Shown here in pieces: positions 1 through 12,963 of a DNA stretch of 64,000 nucleotides (within the stretch, counting starts at the first letter, position 1; every line of letters starts with the position of its first letter). Made by a program: the position numbers and the translations under genes. Origin of the DNA: Salminus brasiliensis (lineage: Eukaryota > Chordata > Actinopteri > Characiformes > Bryconidae); the NCBI RefSeq assembly GCF_030463535.1, contig NC_132894.1:10376933-10440932 (forward strand), in the 5' to 3' direction. The notes below the pieces were generated by a model that saw nothing but the letters and a program-made list of their open reading frames with translations, was not told the origin of the DNA and did no database searches.

Positions 1-2300
1 GGCCTACCTGTCATTTTTGGAAATTAAATAAATGAAAGGTAGTCTTTCACTTTTGCACAGTAGTGTACATTATATAAAATTTACATTACATTGTTATTGT
101 AATGTTATATACATTTTATATGTATATATATTTTAATTATATACAATACTACTATATTTTCTAAATTGCATTTGCTTGAATGAAATCGAGTATGTTATGT
201 TTTACAATGCTACAACTGCTTGTCTTTGACAGCCTTAAAGATTCAGTGCAGTGAATCCACAGCTGATCTTCTCCACACTCTTGGGGGATATGCCCTGGTC
301 TGCCGTGGCACTCTAATCGTGAAGGTGAGATGGCTTCCATTGTTCTGCAAACATTATAACAGTATAATGTGCTTATTTTAAGTGTTTTAAAACAGGCACA
401 TTTTTTTACAAATAAGATATTGGATGAATTTTTGGATGCAGAAATTCCTTTTTTGGGATTATTTGTAAGAACAGTCACACATGCATATTTTGTGAGATTA
501 TCAGGGCAGGATTTTTGAGCTGACTCACTGTGGTTGCTATAGATAACTGACCTTTTCTTATGGAATGAGCTCTACCCCAGATTGACAAGATGATTTATGT
601 GGTGACCCCTTTAAAACCTCACAACCTCTGTGTAATATATTGCACATATATTATGCAGCTATTCACCCGTTGGTACCGAAATCTAAATAAAAGATTCCCA
701 AAACTCATCATAAGGGATCTCATACCCAGCTGATCTGCCTGCATTGTTCTCACAGAAATGAATGTCCTGAAAAGTGTCCTGTTAAGAACATACAAAAGAC
801 GACAAGGGTCCCACGAGACAACGCTGTAGGGCCTAGCTCAGCTGTGTCATGTCTCAATTAGAGCTTGGCCTCAGCTGGCTCCTGGACTGGCTCTTCTACC
901 TCCTCATTCATTATTCAGAGGCAAATAGAATCCCCCTCTCTGCATTTTAAGCGAGATGTACAAGGACAGAGACACGGCTAGGGGAGATTTACTGCTTGTC
1001 TGTAACCCTTTGTCTTACAGGGCAAAGGTGAGATGACAACTTGGTGGCTGGAGACAAAAAAAGGCCCCTTGGATTGTTTTCTTCAAGATGAGGAGCCACA
1101 GTGTGGGCCTGTCCCAGTTAGCAGCTAACATTACTGTCCAGAATAAAACTGTCTACTGCTGTCCTGGTAGTTCTGTATTGATAACTATACCATGTGAATG
1201 TAATCTGCCATCAAAATTGTCAAAGAATTGCTTTTTTTTTGCACACAATTCATTCTGTGATGTGGCATAAAGTACTGTGTATTTCTGTTTAATAACACTA
1301 CTTGTTGATTTCTAAAAGATGCATAGTTCTGCATTTAGACTCCCCAGACTCTTGGACTGGCTGATAATTTGTGAATATCTGTGATTATTAATGAATAAAC
1401 TGTGAATTGTGTAAATTCAGTTCATTCCGTTCAGAATTCAGATGTTGTTGAATTCAGAGGTATAGAGCATAAATTAACACTAATTGTATCTAGTTTATTA
1501 ACTCATGAAAGCCTGAGATTTTGCTATTTTCATTAATAAATTGTATAAATGATCAATAAATAAATGAATTAATTATTTGATTGATTACTTAAGCCTTGTA
1601 ATACAGATGATACTATATACACAATATATACACATGTCCAAAACTATCCAGACACCCGCTGTAATAAATGTAGGCACTTTAAGGTGCCACAGGAGTTCAG
1701 ATGTGCACACACAGCTTGCATAATCTACAGAAAAAAGCACTACTAATGAAATGGGGGTGACAAAGGTCACCATCCACAGAGCAATGTATCAGCTAGAGGA
1801 GTATAAAACCCCATGCTGCTCCCAACATTGGGCTGTGGAGCAGCGGAGTTTGTGATCCAGAGCCAATTATGCAATCATTATCCAACATCTACTGTAAAGC
1901 CTTACCAGATGAGAAATAGCTGTTACTGCAGTAAAATGCACAGTGTCTTTATTATGCAACATAAAATGAATAGTAGAGTATCAGTATTTTATGTAATCAC
2001 AATTATTGTCTTTTCAAACGGTAAGCCTGCATTTAGACAAAACTTTATTAGACAAAAATTATATCATAGTATATTATATGTACTTTTATCAACATATATA
2101 TTATTGTGTTTATTAACACAAATACGTTACTTAATGTACATATAATATAAAATAATATACATCTATACATAATTCGAATTCAAACATATAAAATTATAAT
2201 TTATATATCAAATACATATATCATGTGTGTAATAATTAATAATTGTTTTATCTAACAAATCATATTTATTATTACTTTGACGTTTCATTTTTCACAGATT
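1..2300. other. Upstream intergenic DNA
   Basis: No coding exon could be supported here. The stretch is AT-rich, with several short open frames that have no recognisable family. The only recognisable piece is a repeat relic near 1620-1860 (listed separately). The segment about 830-1030 is less AT-rich and could be conserved non-coding DNA, but that cannot be judged without a comparison. Confidence 0.5.
1620..1860 (+). repeat. Relic of a dispersed short inverted-repeat DNA element
   Basis: It begins with a terminus of the type TGTCCAAAACTATCCAGACACC and contains an inner stretch ending in 'gtataaaaccccatgctgctcccaac'-like sequence with 'ctgtggagcagcgga'. The same modules occur at 8600-8770, 8945-9266 and 58007-58688, so this is a multi-copy family. 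Only one terminus is visible here. The call as a non-autonomous DNA transposon is an inference from the inverted termini of the other copies. Confidence 0.55.
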
Positions 2301-2329
2301 CACAAAGCCTGTTTTGCTCTGTACAGCCT

Positions 2330-2648
2330 ACAGTGGAGCTGATTGGTTGACGCCGTGGTTATGCGAGGTAATCGACCAATCAGCTGCTCGCTGTTCGTTG
2401 CCTGACAACGCAAATGCTTGTCGCTGCGTGTCCCCGTTTTGCTGCTGAAACTGGCTCTCGGTTGAAGAGCGAAAACTACGAGACTTACAGCCGGACCTGC
2501 AGGCCTATATTCCTCTGTTTACAACCGCGTACAAAATCAGCACAGCGTTTATGAGCAGTTTCCCTTTTTCTGAGGCGTTCCTTTAAAATCTCTGTCGACG
2601 TGGGATGCCCTAGATGTCCTGGTGATGCTCTTCGGTGCTAAAGAGACA
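2330..2648 (+). promoter_or_regulatory. ssx2ip: ssx2ip promoter and 5' UTR exon 1
   Basis: A locally GC- and CpG-rich stretch in AT-rich surroundings. It holds an inverted CCAAT box (ctgattggttga, about 2338-2349) and a forward one (cgaccaatcagc, about 2373-2384). A plausible non-coding first exon follows and ends at a GTGAGT donor at 2649. There is no convincing TATA box, as is usual for a housekeeping-type promoter. A further ATTGG motif occurs near 2820. The exact transcription start is not determined. Confidence 0.5.
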
Positions 2649-3258
2649 GTGAGTGAGCCTTTCCTTTCAGCTAGGCAGAGTTTCATAGGTAGAGGTAGTG
2701 CTGGCTACGCATGGCCCCAAATTTATCTGTGAATGTCTCAAACGAATGTCTTTTACAGTCAGTGTTAGCGCAGTCAGTCTACAGAGATGGGGCTCATAAG
2801 ATTTGGGCTACTCCTGCAGCTGATTGGTTACTTAGACTCGTCTGCAGTAGCGCGATAGTTATAAACGTGTTATTTGTGCTGATGGGGTTTAGCGCAGTCT
2901 CTGCTGTATGCTGGCTGCTCGGATTAGACCTATAACACGACCTAAAACTATGTTTGAGACATGTGGTGGTATTGTATAGGCCTACTTTATTTAGTGTTAC
3001 TAATATGCATGTTTTAATGTACATATAGGCACCTGTAAAAATGAAAAAAGCTCATTATCTGGGTTATTGATATAGCAGTTATTGATTATTTACTCAGTAA
3101 AGCATTAATATTAGAATAAAGTCAAATACATACACAAATAACGCAACATTCATCCTCCTCATTGGAGTTTATTATTAATTATAGTTATTAATGCCTGATG
3201 ATGTTTAATCAGGTGAACACATCCATGCACTGGCTGAGAGAGTCCAGGAGAAATCTGG

Positions 3259-3261
<3 letters not shown>

Positions 3262-3311
<50 letters not shown>
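3262..3311. repeat. (AT)n microsatellite
   Basis: A run of about 50 bp of alternating A and T lies in the first ssx2ip intron, next to a transposon relic. Confidence 0.9.
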
Positions 3312-3313
<2 letters not shown>

Positions 3314-3499
3314 TCAGGTAAGGCCTTACTAGCAGCATCCTTCCAAGCATCCAAGATGCGTAAAAAGGTGTCCAACATCCTAAAATGTAATTATGGGACT
3401 AGCCGCATATTGCCCTTGCAACTTCTGATGTCAAAGTACTGCATCTACCATCAGAAAGCACATGTTTGCACTTGTCTGATTTTCATTTTTCCCATTTTC

Positions 3500-3960
3500 A
3501 TGGGAGGTGTGCAATGAGGACGCCCTTGCTGTCAAAAAGAGACTGACATCAGGGAAAGACTATAGCATACCAGAGAACACAGAGACCAAGACCAGGACTT
3601 CTGGAACAATGTGCTTTGGACAGATGGCCCTGATGATTTAAACCAATGTCTGTGGAATGTCTGCCATATTGTCAAATTTGCAACCGGACTTTCCGCAGTA
3701 GTCACATACTCATTTGGTAGGACCGCACCCTTCTCACAGAAGAAGCATGTTTCAGACCACCTGCACTGAGCTTAGAGCACAGATTTTTCCCCTGAATACC
3801 TAGTTTGTCTGGTAAATGTTTCAACAGTAAAAGTGCAGTTCAGTTGCTCTACAACTCAGCTACTCCATGTAATGGACAGAAAGGGTGCAGTGCAGGCACT
3901 GCAGCAGTCTCTTCCAGCCAAGGCTTTCAATGACTTTTCATTCAACTCCGCTTTCTTATG
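3500..3960 (+). mobile_element. Decayed Tc1-like transposase relic
   Basis: The stretch around 3585-3635 reads as a degenerate '(D)FWNNVLWTDGP'-like block. It resembles the region around the first catalytic Asp of Tc1/mariner transposases, where fish elements have FWxxVLWSDE. The frame is broken by stops and no terminal repeats are visible, so this is an old intronic fossil. Confidence 0.45.
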
Positions 3961-4497
3961 ATATAGCAGAATAGGGTTTGAAAAACTGATTGAGAAATAT
4001 GGGGATGGACGGAGCTACACATCAAACTGCGACCAGCCAGACGCGCTAGACCTTTGGTTGACTTTTGAGAGAAGTTGCGCTGACCATGCTCTCTGCAGTC
4101 ATTAATTTAACCCCCAGTCTTTCAATATTGATTAAATGAATATCAAATGTCTCTGTGTTTAAATGTGTCAGAAAAGTCCTTATTTTTTCAAATAAAACAT
4201 GCATTTGAAACACTTGCTTCATTATGAGCTGTATTCAGTGTAACTAAAGTAGGCCTACATAGTACCTCTATGTTTGTCTTAAACACATACCATTTTTAAG
4301 CATTAGGAAACATCAAGCCCATGTGTAGCCCTAATATACTGTTCGTTTAAGATTGTGCCAGATTTCTTTTTTCTTAGCAACGTTAAATGCATTGCTAACA
4401 TGCTCTTTTTCAGATTATTTGTAAAGGTGTCTGCTTCTAAGTAACTAATAGATCCACATAGGATTTATGGTCCTGGGATATATGGAAGACTGAAAGA

Positions 4498-7400
4498 ATG
4501 CCAGAGTCATCATATGGTAATACAGTTTCATATTATCCATAATACTATGCTTTGCATGATGTTGTTATGCTTCACATGTGATTTAAGCACTGTGTCCTAA
4601 AAGTAATATAATTCTGCATTTGTGCATGAATGGTCACTGTGGCGTTGAGTAGTGCCAGTAGTGGTAACTTGCTCTCACAGGCTTCAACACTGAAGCTATG
4701 AAAATACGATACAATAGATGTGAAGAAACCGGAGAAGGGGCGGGGGGTTGAATGGCACGTCTAGTATGCAAATAGATGGTGTCTGGAGCCAGTGGGAGAG
4801 GTGCGAATTTTACTCATCAAGGTAAAAGTCATGCACTCCCTAAACCATCACTGCCTTATGAAATTAGTTGTGGGCGTGGCCATGCCAGAACACACGTGTA
4901 TGGAAGTTTGAATGCAATTAAATTGCGCTACACATGCAATTGAATGTACTGTAGATGTCATACCTGCATTTTCTTTATGTAAAACCTGGTTTATGTAAAA
5001 CCAGAACTTTATTCAAATACAATTTTAAAAACTGTATTGTAAGAATGTGCTTATTTTTCAGTTATTATTATTTGACCTATTATTTAGTAGCAGCTATTAA
5101 ATTAAATGAAAGACTCAATGTATGCAGTTCAACATACAGAGTTTAAAGGGGATGATGAGTGTACATTTATTTAACATCTTCTCTGTACATTCCATACAGT
5201 GTCTATTATAACTTGACTCTTTTGCTCTACATAGTCAGTCTCGTGTGTAAAGGGAATAAATTAAGGGACTAGAAATAAAACTGGAGTGCTATTTTAAGTG
5301 CGGGTATCTCTCCTAACCTTGATAAGACTCGGCATGTGTACTGTCGTGATTGTGATGATCTTTTCCACACATAATCATGACTAAGATTCATTACTGCTTT
5401 TGCCAAGCATAATGACATCTTAGAATTGATAGCAGTTGTGTGTGTATTAGTTATTTCTGTTTTGTGTAATGTTACACAGTTGCTTCTGTTGGAACTGAGC
5501 ATTAATTCTAACTTGTAGCTTTTATTATTCCTTCTACAGAAGACATCAGCACCATTTACTGTTACTCTACAATGCCTCCATCCAGGCAGTACAGCCATTC
5601 CACAATGCCTCTCCTGCCTGTTAGTCCTTACAGTGGTCCCAGTGACTTTTGTACAGAGAGCAATATATCAGAGTGTATGCTGTACATCAGTCAGGTAAGT
5701 GTGCATTATGAATGGGTCCAAAAGGTTTCGTATTGTATGGTTTATGTTGTTATGATGTTTTAATATTAAAGCCGTGAGTGATGCCATGGAAAAAGCACTG
5801 TAGTGCCTAATTCTAGGTGGTGTAGAGATTTTTAGGGATGCATGATGATCTCAGAAGCATGTTGGGTGAAGTGAAAGACATTGCTTATCTCTATCTAGAG
5901 TGGTATCTGTCAGAGGGGTGGAATATAATAGTCAGAAAGTGAACAGCCAGTCCTTAAAGGTCATGTGCTGAAAGTAGTAAAAGTGTAAGGTCAAGCGTAA
6001 GAATGTAAGCAACTTTGAAAAGGCTCAGTTGGTCAGAAACCACTTGTGAACCTACGACAGTGTTATGGGCACCTAAGGCTCATTAATCTGATCCGTGGAG
6101 GCTCCACCTCACAACTTAGAGGACTTGAAGGATCTGCTGCTAACGTCTTGGTGCCAGATCCCCCAGAATGCCTTCAGAGGTCTTGTGGAGTCCATGCCTC
6201 AAATGGCCAGATCTGTTGTGGCGGCACAAGTGGGAATTACTCGCTATTAGGATGCGGTTGTCCAGTGTAACTATCAGCATTGAACAGATTAAATGTTTAC
6301 TGTCCTCTAGTAAAGCAGTGTTTAGGTGAGTTAAGGTAACATTGGGTGAAGGGTCTTATAGAAATGTCACTAATAGAATGCCAGAGCAGTTGAAGGAGAA
6401 AACTAGCTGGTAATTCTGTTAGCCATGTTGATTTGCATTAAGCTTAGTAATTGGAGAGAGTGAGTTAAGCTATTCCATTGGCAGACAATTATGCTTTCAT
6501 GGACTCCTGGCCTTAGTTGGCCCTGAGCCCAGTAACAGGAGTAAGGAAAGTGTGCTATTCAATTAGCAGGCAAATATGCTTTCTTGGCTTCAGATGACAT
6601 CACTGGGAATTGAACCAGCTTTCTCCTGATGCTCTTTGAGAGCTCTCACTTTATTCATTTTACTGAATTTTACTTTATCCATTAGATTTTGTTCCAGTTT
6701 CTACATTATATGAATGTTTGTGTAATTGTATTCATTGCCTTATGTGGAACCAAGTTAGGAGGGGGATAGCTAGGTCATGCTTCTGAGTTAACCTCTTCTC
6801 AACCAGCGACTTAACATCATTAAACAGTTTTAACAATTATTCCACCTCGAAATTTATTCTGTTAACAGTAGGCCATGGTTGCTGAGCAACAAAATAATCA
6901 GACATTACTTTCCTGTGTCCCTGTTTTACATTCCCAGGAGCTTTCATCTCTGGGTTTGCCGTCCATTTTCTACAACATGAATGGGATTCGAGAGCTTGAT
7001 GTCATTGCGGCACTAAACGGCATGTATGATCTGCTGCAGTTGCATCGGCGTGCTGTGGGAATGGTGGAGGAGCTGGAAGTGGAGCAGCTCAAGGTCAGCA
7101 GTGACCTACACTGCCAGCAGCTCACTAGCTCCAAACTCAAGGTTTGTTTTTTTCATAGTTGGAAAAAAAACTAGTCCTACATTCCTGTAAGGTCTCGTAA
7201 GAAAAAAAACACGGTGTGACACAAACACTGCTTTTACAAGCGATAGGCAGCTTCATTACACACAATTTTAAAGATAATTAATCTCAAGGTTTATGAATAA
7301 CCTTTAGACTAAAGAAAGTCTTGTCTGTTTTCCTTGCTATGTAAAGGACCAACTTGAACTCTCCAAGAAAGAAAATGTCAGATTGCGAGAACGAGAGCGG

Positions 7401-7858
7401 CAGCTGGAGATAAATGTAAAGACCTTACAAAATTGTTTGAAAAATGAGAAAGAGGAGGTAAGCATTTAACTGTGGAATGGTCAAAATAGGATCTCATGTA
7501 GTGCTGATTATAGCAAATGCTGCATAATAACCATCCATGTTTTGCTTTTCAATTCTATCATGTTAAAAGAATCTTTTTGAAAGCATGCATATCATGTTAA
7601 CTATGCTTCATAGGTCCAAAAGCTTCAGAACATCATCGCAAGCCGTGCCACACAGTACAACCATGACATGAAGAGGAAAGAGAGGGAGTTCAGTAAACTT
7701 AAAGAACGTCTCAGCCAGTTACTGACTGACAAGAAGGACAAGAAACAGGGTACAGAGTCTTTGTTGCTGTCATGTGTGAACAGTACTATTAAGACGAAGA
7801 GACTTGTTTTGCATCTGAATTGCAGTTGCAATTATGTTAGTCCAGGCTAAGAAGTATT

Positions 7859-7904
<46 letters not shown>

Positions 7905-10900
7905 CAGAGGCAGGTGTGCACAAGTTAAAACTAGGCAAGTGGGTCACTCTAATGCTGCCCTGAAATGCTTCAATAGATCTTTTACGTGTGTAGTGGTTTA
8001 AAGGGACAGATATTTTATGCATTAGAATAAAAGAATCCATTACTATGAATTACGTCAGAGCCACTCCACAGTCTACAGCCTAATGAATGTTGTTTCCATG
8101 AATAATATTAAAGACATTTGATTAGACTCATTTTTTGTGGGAGGAAGAGACATTCAGAGAACAACCGGATTTGATTGCATAACACATATTCACCACAAGG
8201 GGGATGTCTTGTACTTAAATTTGCAAGAAGAGTCTTTATTCCATTAATAACTGAAAAGCAAAAGCCTTAAGCTTCTTTCAGGAGTCTCCTTCTTTTTATC
8301 ATACCATATATGATTTGACTAAGTTGTGATGTCAATGGTATTTTAATCATGATGGAGTAAAATGGCATTGACAGGAATTAAGCAGTTTCGCAAACAGTTC
8401 AGCAATGTCAAGTGATCAAATGACACTAAAAATAGAGTTCCTGATGTTTATCTTTCAAATTATATGTGGTGAATTGGCCTTAATGTGTCAAGAATTATAA
8501 ACTAACAAGGGGAAATAAAGATTCATTATAATTACAGGACAAGAACAGTCTTTATTGCATGCATATTACAATTTGCTCAGATTTTGCAATAACAGATAAT
8601 GACCACAAGGGGGAAGCCTCAATTGGCTGGAGCGCCATTCGTCATTCTGGAGAGCACAGTTCCACTGCTCCACAGCTCAATGCTGGGGGGCTTTATACCC
8701 CTCTAGCCCATGCCTGGCATTAGGCACACTGCCAATAGGTTAATGTCTACATTTAAGATGATTCTTTATCGTATGCCTGTGTTTGCTCTGTCAGGGATGG
8801 ACATTTTGAATTATGTTGGAAGGTCTGATGGAAGGAGAAGTCAGTGGAAAACTGGGAAAACAGATGCAAGGTAAGTTACGATCTCGCTCTTGTCTCCTGT
8901 GATGTGTGCTGTCTTATTTAAGTAATACCCCAAATGGATGAGAGTATGGACAAAAGTATTAGGACACCTGCTCATTCATTCATTGCTTCTTCTAAAATGA
9001 AGGGTATTAAAAAGAGTTTATCCTGCTTTTTTGGATTAACTGTCTCTGTTGTCCAGGTAAGGCTTTTTGCTAGACAAAAGCATTAGTAAGGTCAGAATGT
9101 TTGTCTGCTTCAGAGAGTCCTATTCCATTGGCAGTACTTATCTACAGTAACTAGACAAGTTGTGTGTGTGCATTTGCACATCTGTGTCAGCAATTGGTGC
9201 AACCTAAAGTAGCTGAATGCATTCATTAGAAGGGGTGTCCACAAACACTTGGACATATAGTGTATCTCATTCACTTTCTCCATCAGACACGAAAGCGAAA
9301 TGTACAAGACTCTTCTGAATGAGTTCGATAAACACCAGAAGGAACTGATGTTGGAGAATGCAGAGCTGAAGAAAGTGCTCCAACAAATGAAGCGGGAAAT
9401 GGTGGGTATTTTAAGTCCAAAGAAACACAGCCAGAAGGAGGAGACAAGCACAGAATTTACAGATCAGGTCAGTCTATTTTAGTGTAAACAGCCAGGTAGA
9501 CGTTTAAAAAGTTAACATTTAATGATATTTTTAAAATATATATTTGTTCTTGACAAAATATCGTCTGATCAAGAGTTCACACGTCTTTTGTAATGTTTTG
9601 CTTAGCAAGCAGCGTCTGATGAGGAAGAGACTTCAGAGATTTCTTGTGAACATGCCCGAGAGAAGCTCACCAACAGCATTCGGCAGCAGTGGAGGAAGCT
9701 CAAACACCACGTAGAGAACCTAGACAACAAAGGTACGCTCAGGGTTGAAAGATTTCAGTGAAGTGATCTTTTTAGAGAAGTAAGATGGGAGAACTTCAGA
9801 AAGTTGTGAATCAGACAATCTGCAGAGTTGTGAATGCACTGTAGAGGACAAAGGCATATCAGGGAAGTGCAAATGTCTAGTCTGAAGATTAAAAACAAAG
9901 CCTGAAGTTAAAATTACAAACGTTAATTCATTTTTTTGTATTTCAGCATCAATGGTGCAGCTAGGGAGGGAGGTTGGTGAGGAGATGATTTCCAGAGATA
10001 TCCATCAGGAAGAGATGGAGAGACTTAAGATTGAGATCCAGCAGTGCAAAGACTTCATTCAGACTCAGCAACAGCTTTTGCAGGTAAATTATCACATAAC
10101 CATATAAAATCAAATGAAATTTATTTATACAGCTCTTTTTCCAACTGGCGTTGTCCCAAAGTAGCTTTACAGATTCAATCATCAGTAAGAGGACAAGAAA
10201 TTAACAACATAAAAAGACATGAACACCTAAGACCCCCAGTAAGCAGGCCAAAGGCAGCAGTAGCAAGAAAAAGATAACCCAGTCATTAGGCAGGTAGCAG
10301 TGGCAGGAGGGTGGGTAGCTGGTCTGACACAGTTGGTAGGGGAGCCTGGTGGTCAGTCTGGAGGGTGGCAACTGGTCTGACACAGGTAAAGGGGACCCCA
10401 AGAGTCGGCCTTCTAACAGGTCTTCTAACATATGATCTGTCTAATAGGCAGAAGACTTCACTTTCCTTTTTCTAGACATCCCTGTTGTTCATGCATCGTC
10501 TTTTATGTCTTATCTGTCCCAAATAGCAACAGCTCAACACTCCCTGTGATGAGGAGACTGCTGCTGTGCTGAATGACTGCTACATGTTAGAAGAGAAGGA
10601 GCGATTGAAAGAGGAGTGGAAAACATTTGAGGAGCAGAGAAAGAACTTTGAAATGGAGAGGAGGAGTTTTACAGAGGCAGCCATTAGACTGGGCCATGAG
10701 GTAACTGGTTATCTGATTATTGCTAGTTTATTACCAATTGTTTGCTTGTCACTTGTGTTTACATGTTACTGTTTGCAAAGTTACATCAGAATAGCATCAG
10801 CTTTTATAGTATCACCATTATAGAGTTAATTAAATATGTTTATAGAAGTTAACCCTTTATTTTATTTATATCTTTAAATTATTGTCTGAAGTTTTCATTT

Positions 10901-11286
10901 GCTGATGTACAGAGTTAACTTCTAAAGAAGTCTTTAATGAACTCTATAATGGTGATGCTATAAAAGCTAATGCTACTCTTCTGCTGAATATATTTCAAGG
11001 TAGTTTTTAAAAGTTGTTATTGGTTTTTCTGTTACAGAGGAAAATGTTTGAAGAAGACCGTGCAACCTGGCTAAAGCATCAGTTTTTGAACATGACGTTT
11101 ACAGAACACATGGCCATAAAAACACAGAATGCCTTATCAGACTGTAAGTGGTTGTCTTCTTTAAAGCACTTGCACTGAGCGTTATGCTAAAATTAACCTC
11201 ATACACACGGATCACTGTTTTCCCATTTTTCTACAGATTCGGTTCAAGAACAGAAACATACTTCAGGACCGAAGACCCCACTTTAG
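4498..11286 (+). CDS. ssx2ip: SSX2IP (ADIP/Msd1), afadin- and alpha-actinin-binding centrosomal protein
   Basis: Coding exons read by hand: 4498-4516, 5540-5694, 6938-7141, 7347-7457, 7614-7749, 8795-8870, 9287-9467, 9606-9732, 9947-10083, 10527-10700, 11038-11143 and 11237-11286. Together they give 1476 nt, about 491 residues, with phases matching at every junction and GT/AG splice sites. Strong family blocks are [47 protein letters not shown] and [16 protein letters not shown]; most of the protein is heptad coiled coil. Known role: scaffold at adherens junctions (afadin, alpha-actinin) and at centriolar satellites, where it anchors microtubules. The start at 4498 (MPESSY, small exon) is inferred from splice phase and an acceptor at 4413. 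The protein is shorter than the human one (about 614 aa) because the last exon stops early; see findings. Confidence 0.9.
6045..6245 (+). mobile_element. Tc1-like transposase C-terminal relic
   Basis: In an ssx2ip intron. The reading around 6120-6235 resembles the C-terminal end of a fish Tc1-type transposase ([19 protein letters not shown], then GVHASNGQ), and its middle is missing. A sister relic of the same family lies in the ctbs intron at 60870-61150. No intact frame and no terminal repeats were found. Confidence 0.5.
7861..7900. repeat. (GT)n microsatellite
   Basis: About 40 bp of GT dinucleotides in an ssx2ip intron. Confidence 0.9.
8600..8770 (-). repeat. Internal fragment of the 1620/8945/58007 repeat family
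   Basis: It contains 'ccactgctccacagctcaatgctg' and 'gctttatacccctctagcc'-type modules, in reverse orientation to the relic at 1800-1860. Lies in an ssx2ip intron. Confidence 0.5.
8945..9266. mobile_element. Short DNA element with terminal inverted repeats (MITE-like)
   Basis: The left end is TATGGACAAAAGTATTAGGACACC. The right end, read in reverse complement, is TATGTCCAAGTGTTTGTGGACACC. The termini are inverted copies about 320 bp apart and no open frame lies between them. It sits just upstream of the ssx2ip exon at 9287. The superfamily is unassigned; TA-flanked ends would fit Tc1/mariner. Confidence 0.6.
10115..10430. repeat. Dispersed teleost repeat in ssx2ip intron
   Basis: It begins with an 'aaatttatttatacagctcttttt' module followed by 'caaagtagctttacaga', a motif I recognise from a very common fish interspersed repeat. 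The second half holds a short internal duplication around 'ctggtctgacacag' (about 10319 and 10374). No coding content. Confidence 0.5.
10792..10976. mobile_element. Hairpin MITE with ~37-bp inverted arms
   Basis: Arms 10792-10828 and 10940-10976 are near-perfect reverse complements (core 'cttttatag..atcaccattatagagtt'), with a loop of about 110 bp. A second, weaker inner inverted pair is built around 'gaagttaac'. There is no open frame. It lies in the intron between the last two long coding exons of ssx2ip. Confidence 0.65.
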
Positions 11287-12943
11287 CGATGGCACCCCAT
11301 TGCAGAGCACTTCCTGCCGCAGAGCCAATCTATATGAGCGGTAACTTCCTGCACATTTCTGCATAAAGTGTGTATATTACAAACATGGCTTGATATTACA
11401 AAAATCATTCTGTCATTTCGAAAAGGTGCCATGAGGTCTGAATACTGGATATTTTATTTTTAGGGCTTTTACTGTGGAAAGTCATTGTAAACTCTGTATA
11501 GAAATATGATAGGCTGCATAAGGAACCATCTATATTAAACAAAACATAACTACTGTATTTCATCATTCCTTCATCATGCAGTTTGCCCTATTTATGGAAC
11601 AAAACATATAGAATAACCATCAGTGACTCTAGTTTGGATTAAATTAAAAAGTTCATTCTAATTCTGATGTGTGCGTTGCATGCTTCAGCATTAATGTGCA
11701 TTTTGGTATTATCTTAATGTAATATGGTGATTATGCCAATTGCAAATCCTACTCAATATATTCTCTGAAGTTTTGGTAGACGTTTTTTTAAGCATATGTA
11801 CTGTTTATTCCAGACGTTTCAGTAGATTAGTAGATGAAGTAATTGTGTTTTGGCATGCCATTGTTTTTAGTTCAGATAAGTTTGAAGTTAGTGTGATGGT
11901 TTATTTTCCATTTATTAATTGTGGCTTACTGGCCTTAAGTTTGTAATTATGTATTTTTGTCTTGTTCTGCTAGAAGTTAGTTTTGCTAGCTTCTAAGATT
12001 GCAGCTGTTGTGGACTTCATTACGTATATTCAGATGAATGTTAAATACATTAGTTTTATATATTCAGCTTGTGTGACCTTTTTTTTTATTTCAATAGAAG
12101 TGGAGTATTCCCCAGAGTAGTACAGTAGTTGTAAATAGTAGTTGCTTTAAATGAGCTTTTTCCTCAAATGGAAGTAGAGTTTTTACAAAAATGGTGATAA
12201 AAGAAAGCACATTTTTTAGTGTCGACAACAAGCCACATAGGCTTTTTTAGTTTCTCTTAGTTCTGGGGTGGATCTATGGGGTGGTGCTTGCTTCCCCATT
12301 TGTTACTTCAATCCTGCAGCCCCTAAAGAAACATAGGAAAAACATAGGGGACCCAGCCGTGGTCCATCTAATCTCTTTTGTCACTTGACGCGATGCTAGC
12401 CAGCAAGGCACAAGATGTTTGTTATCATTGTGTTTTTATTGATGATATATTATGTAGTTCTAGTCTATATTTAAAAAAATACTACGTTTGGCACACATCT
12501 CAGACTTTTTGTGAGTGGGTTCCAGTTGTGTGTAGTGTAGAAGCTAAATGCTGCACCACTGTGTTTAGTTTTTGGTAGATTCTGGATTTTACCAGCTGAC
12601 CTGTATCCAAGGGTTTTAGTGATCTACTGAGCATATATTCTTTAAGCAGATCACAAACCTTAAACATCCCAAGTATGCATGATCCAATGGGTGTGGTGGA
12701 TTTTACATCAAGACAACATTTGAATTGTTTGGGGAAAAAATGACTGGATTATTTGTTGCAGAACCTCAGTGATGAACTTGATTTAATATAAAGGTCACAA
12801 TGTAATCACCAGATGTTCGAAAAAACTAAACAAACAACAAAAACGTGGTATACTTAGTTTCGTGGATGCTCATAATTACATTTATTTGCTTATTTGTAAT
12901 TAAATGAGTCAGCTTCAGGCAGTAATGTCATTCAGCCAATAAA
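11287..12943 (+). other. ssx2ip: Probable ssx2ip 3' UTR and tail-to-tail intergenic DNA
   Basis: AT-rich sequence with no further convincing exon. A plus-strand AATAAA is at 12938-12943, only about 20 bp from the stop codon of the convergent vitellogenin A (12964). An upstream ATTAAA near 11638 is another candidate polyadenylation signal. Which one is used cannot be read from sequence. Confidence 0.4.
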
Positions 12944-12963
12944 GTCAAAATATCAAATTAAGT

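Noticed and set aside
161-478. Antisense open frame of 105 codons upstream of ssx2ip
   Set aside because: No family resemblance, low-complexity AT-rich context, no splice partners or promoter.
5269-5598. Minus-strand open frame covering the ssx2ip exon at 5540
   Set aside because: It is a shadow of a plus-strand coding exon with matching splice phases.
11148-11366. Separate small gene at the end of ssx2ip
   Set aside because: It overlaps the last ssx2ip exons in another frame and has no support of its own.
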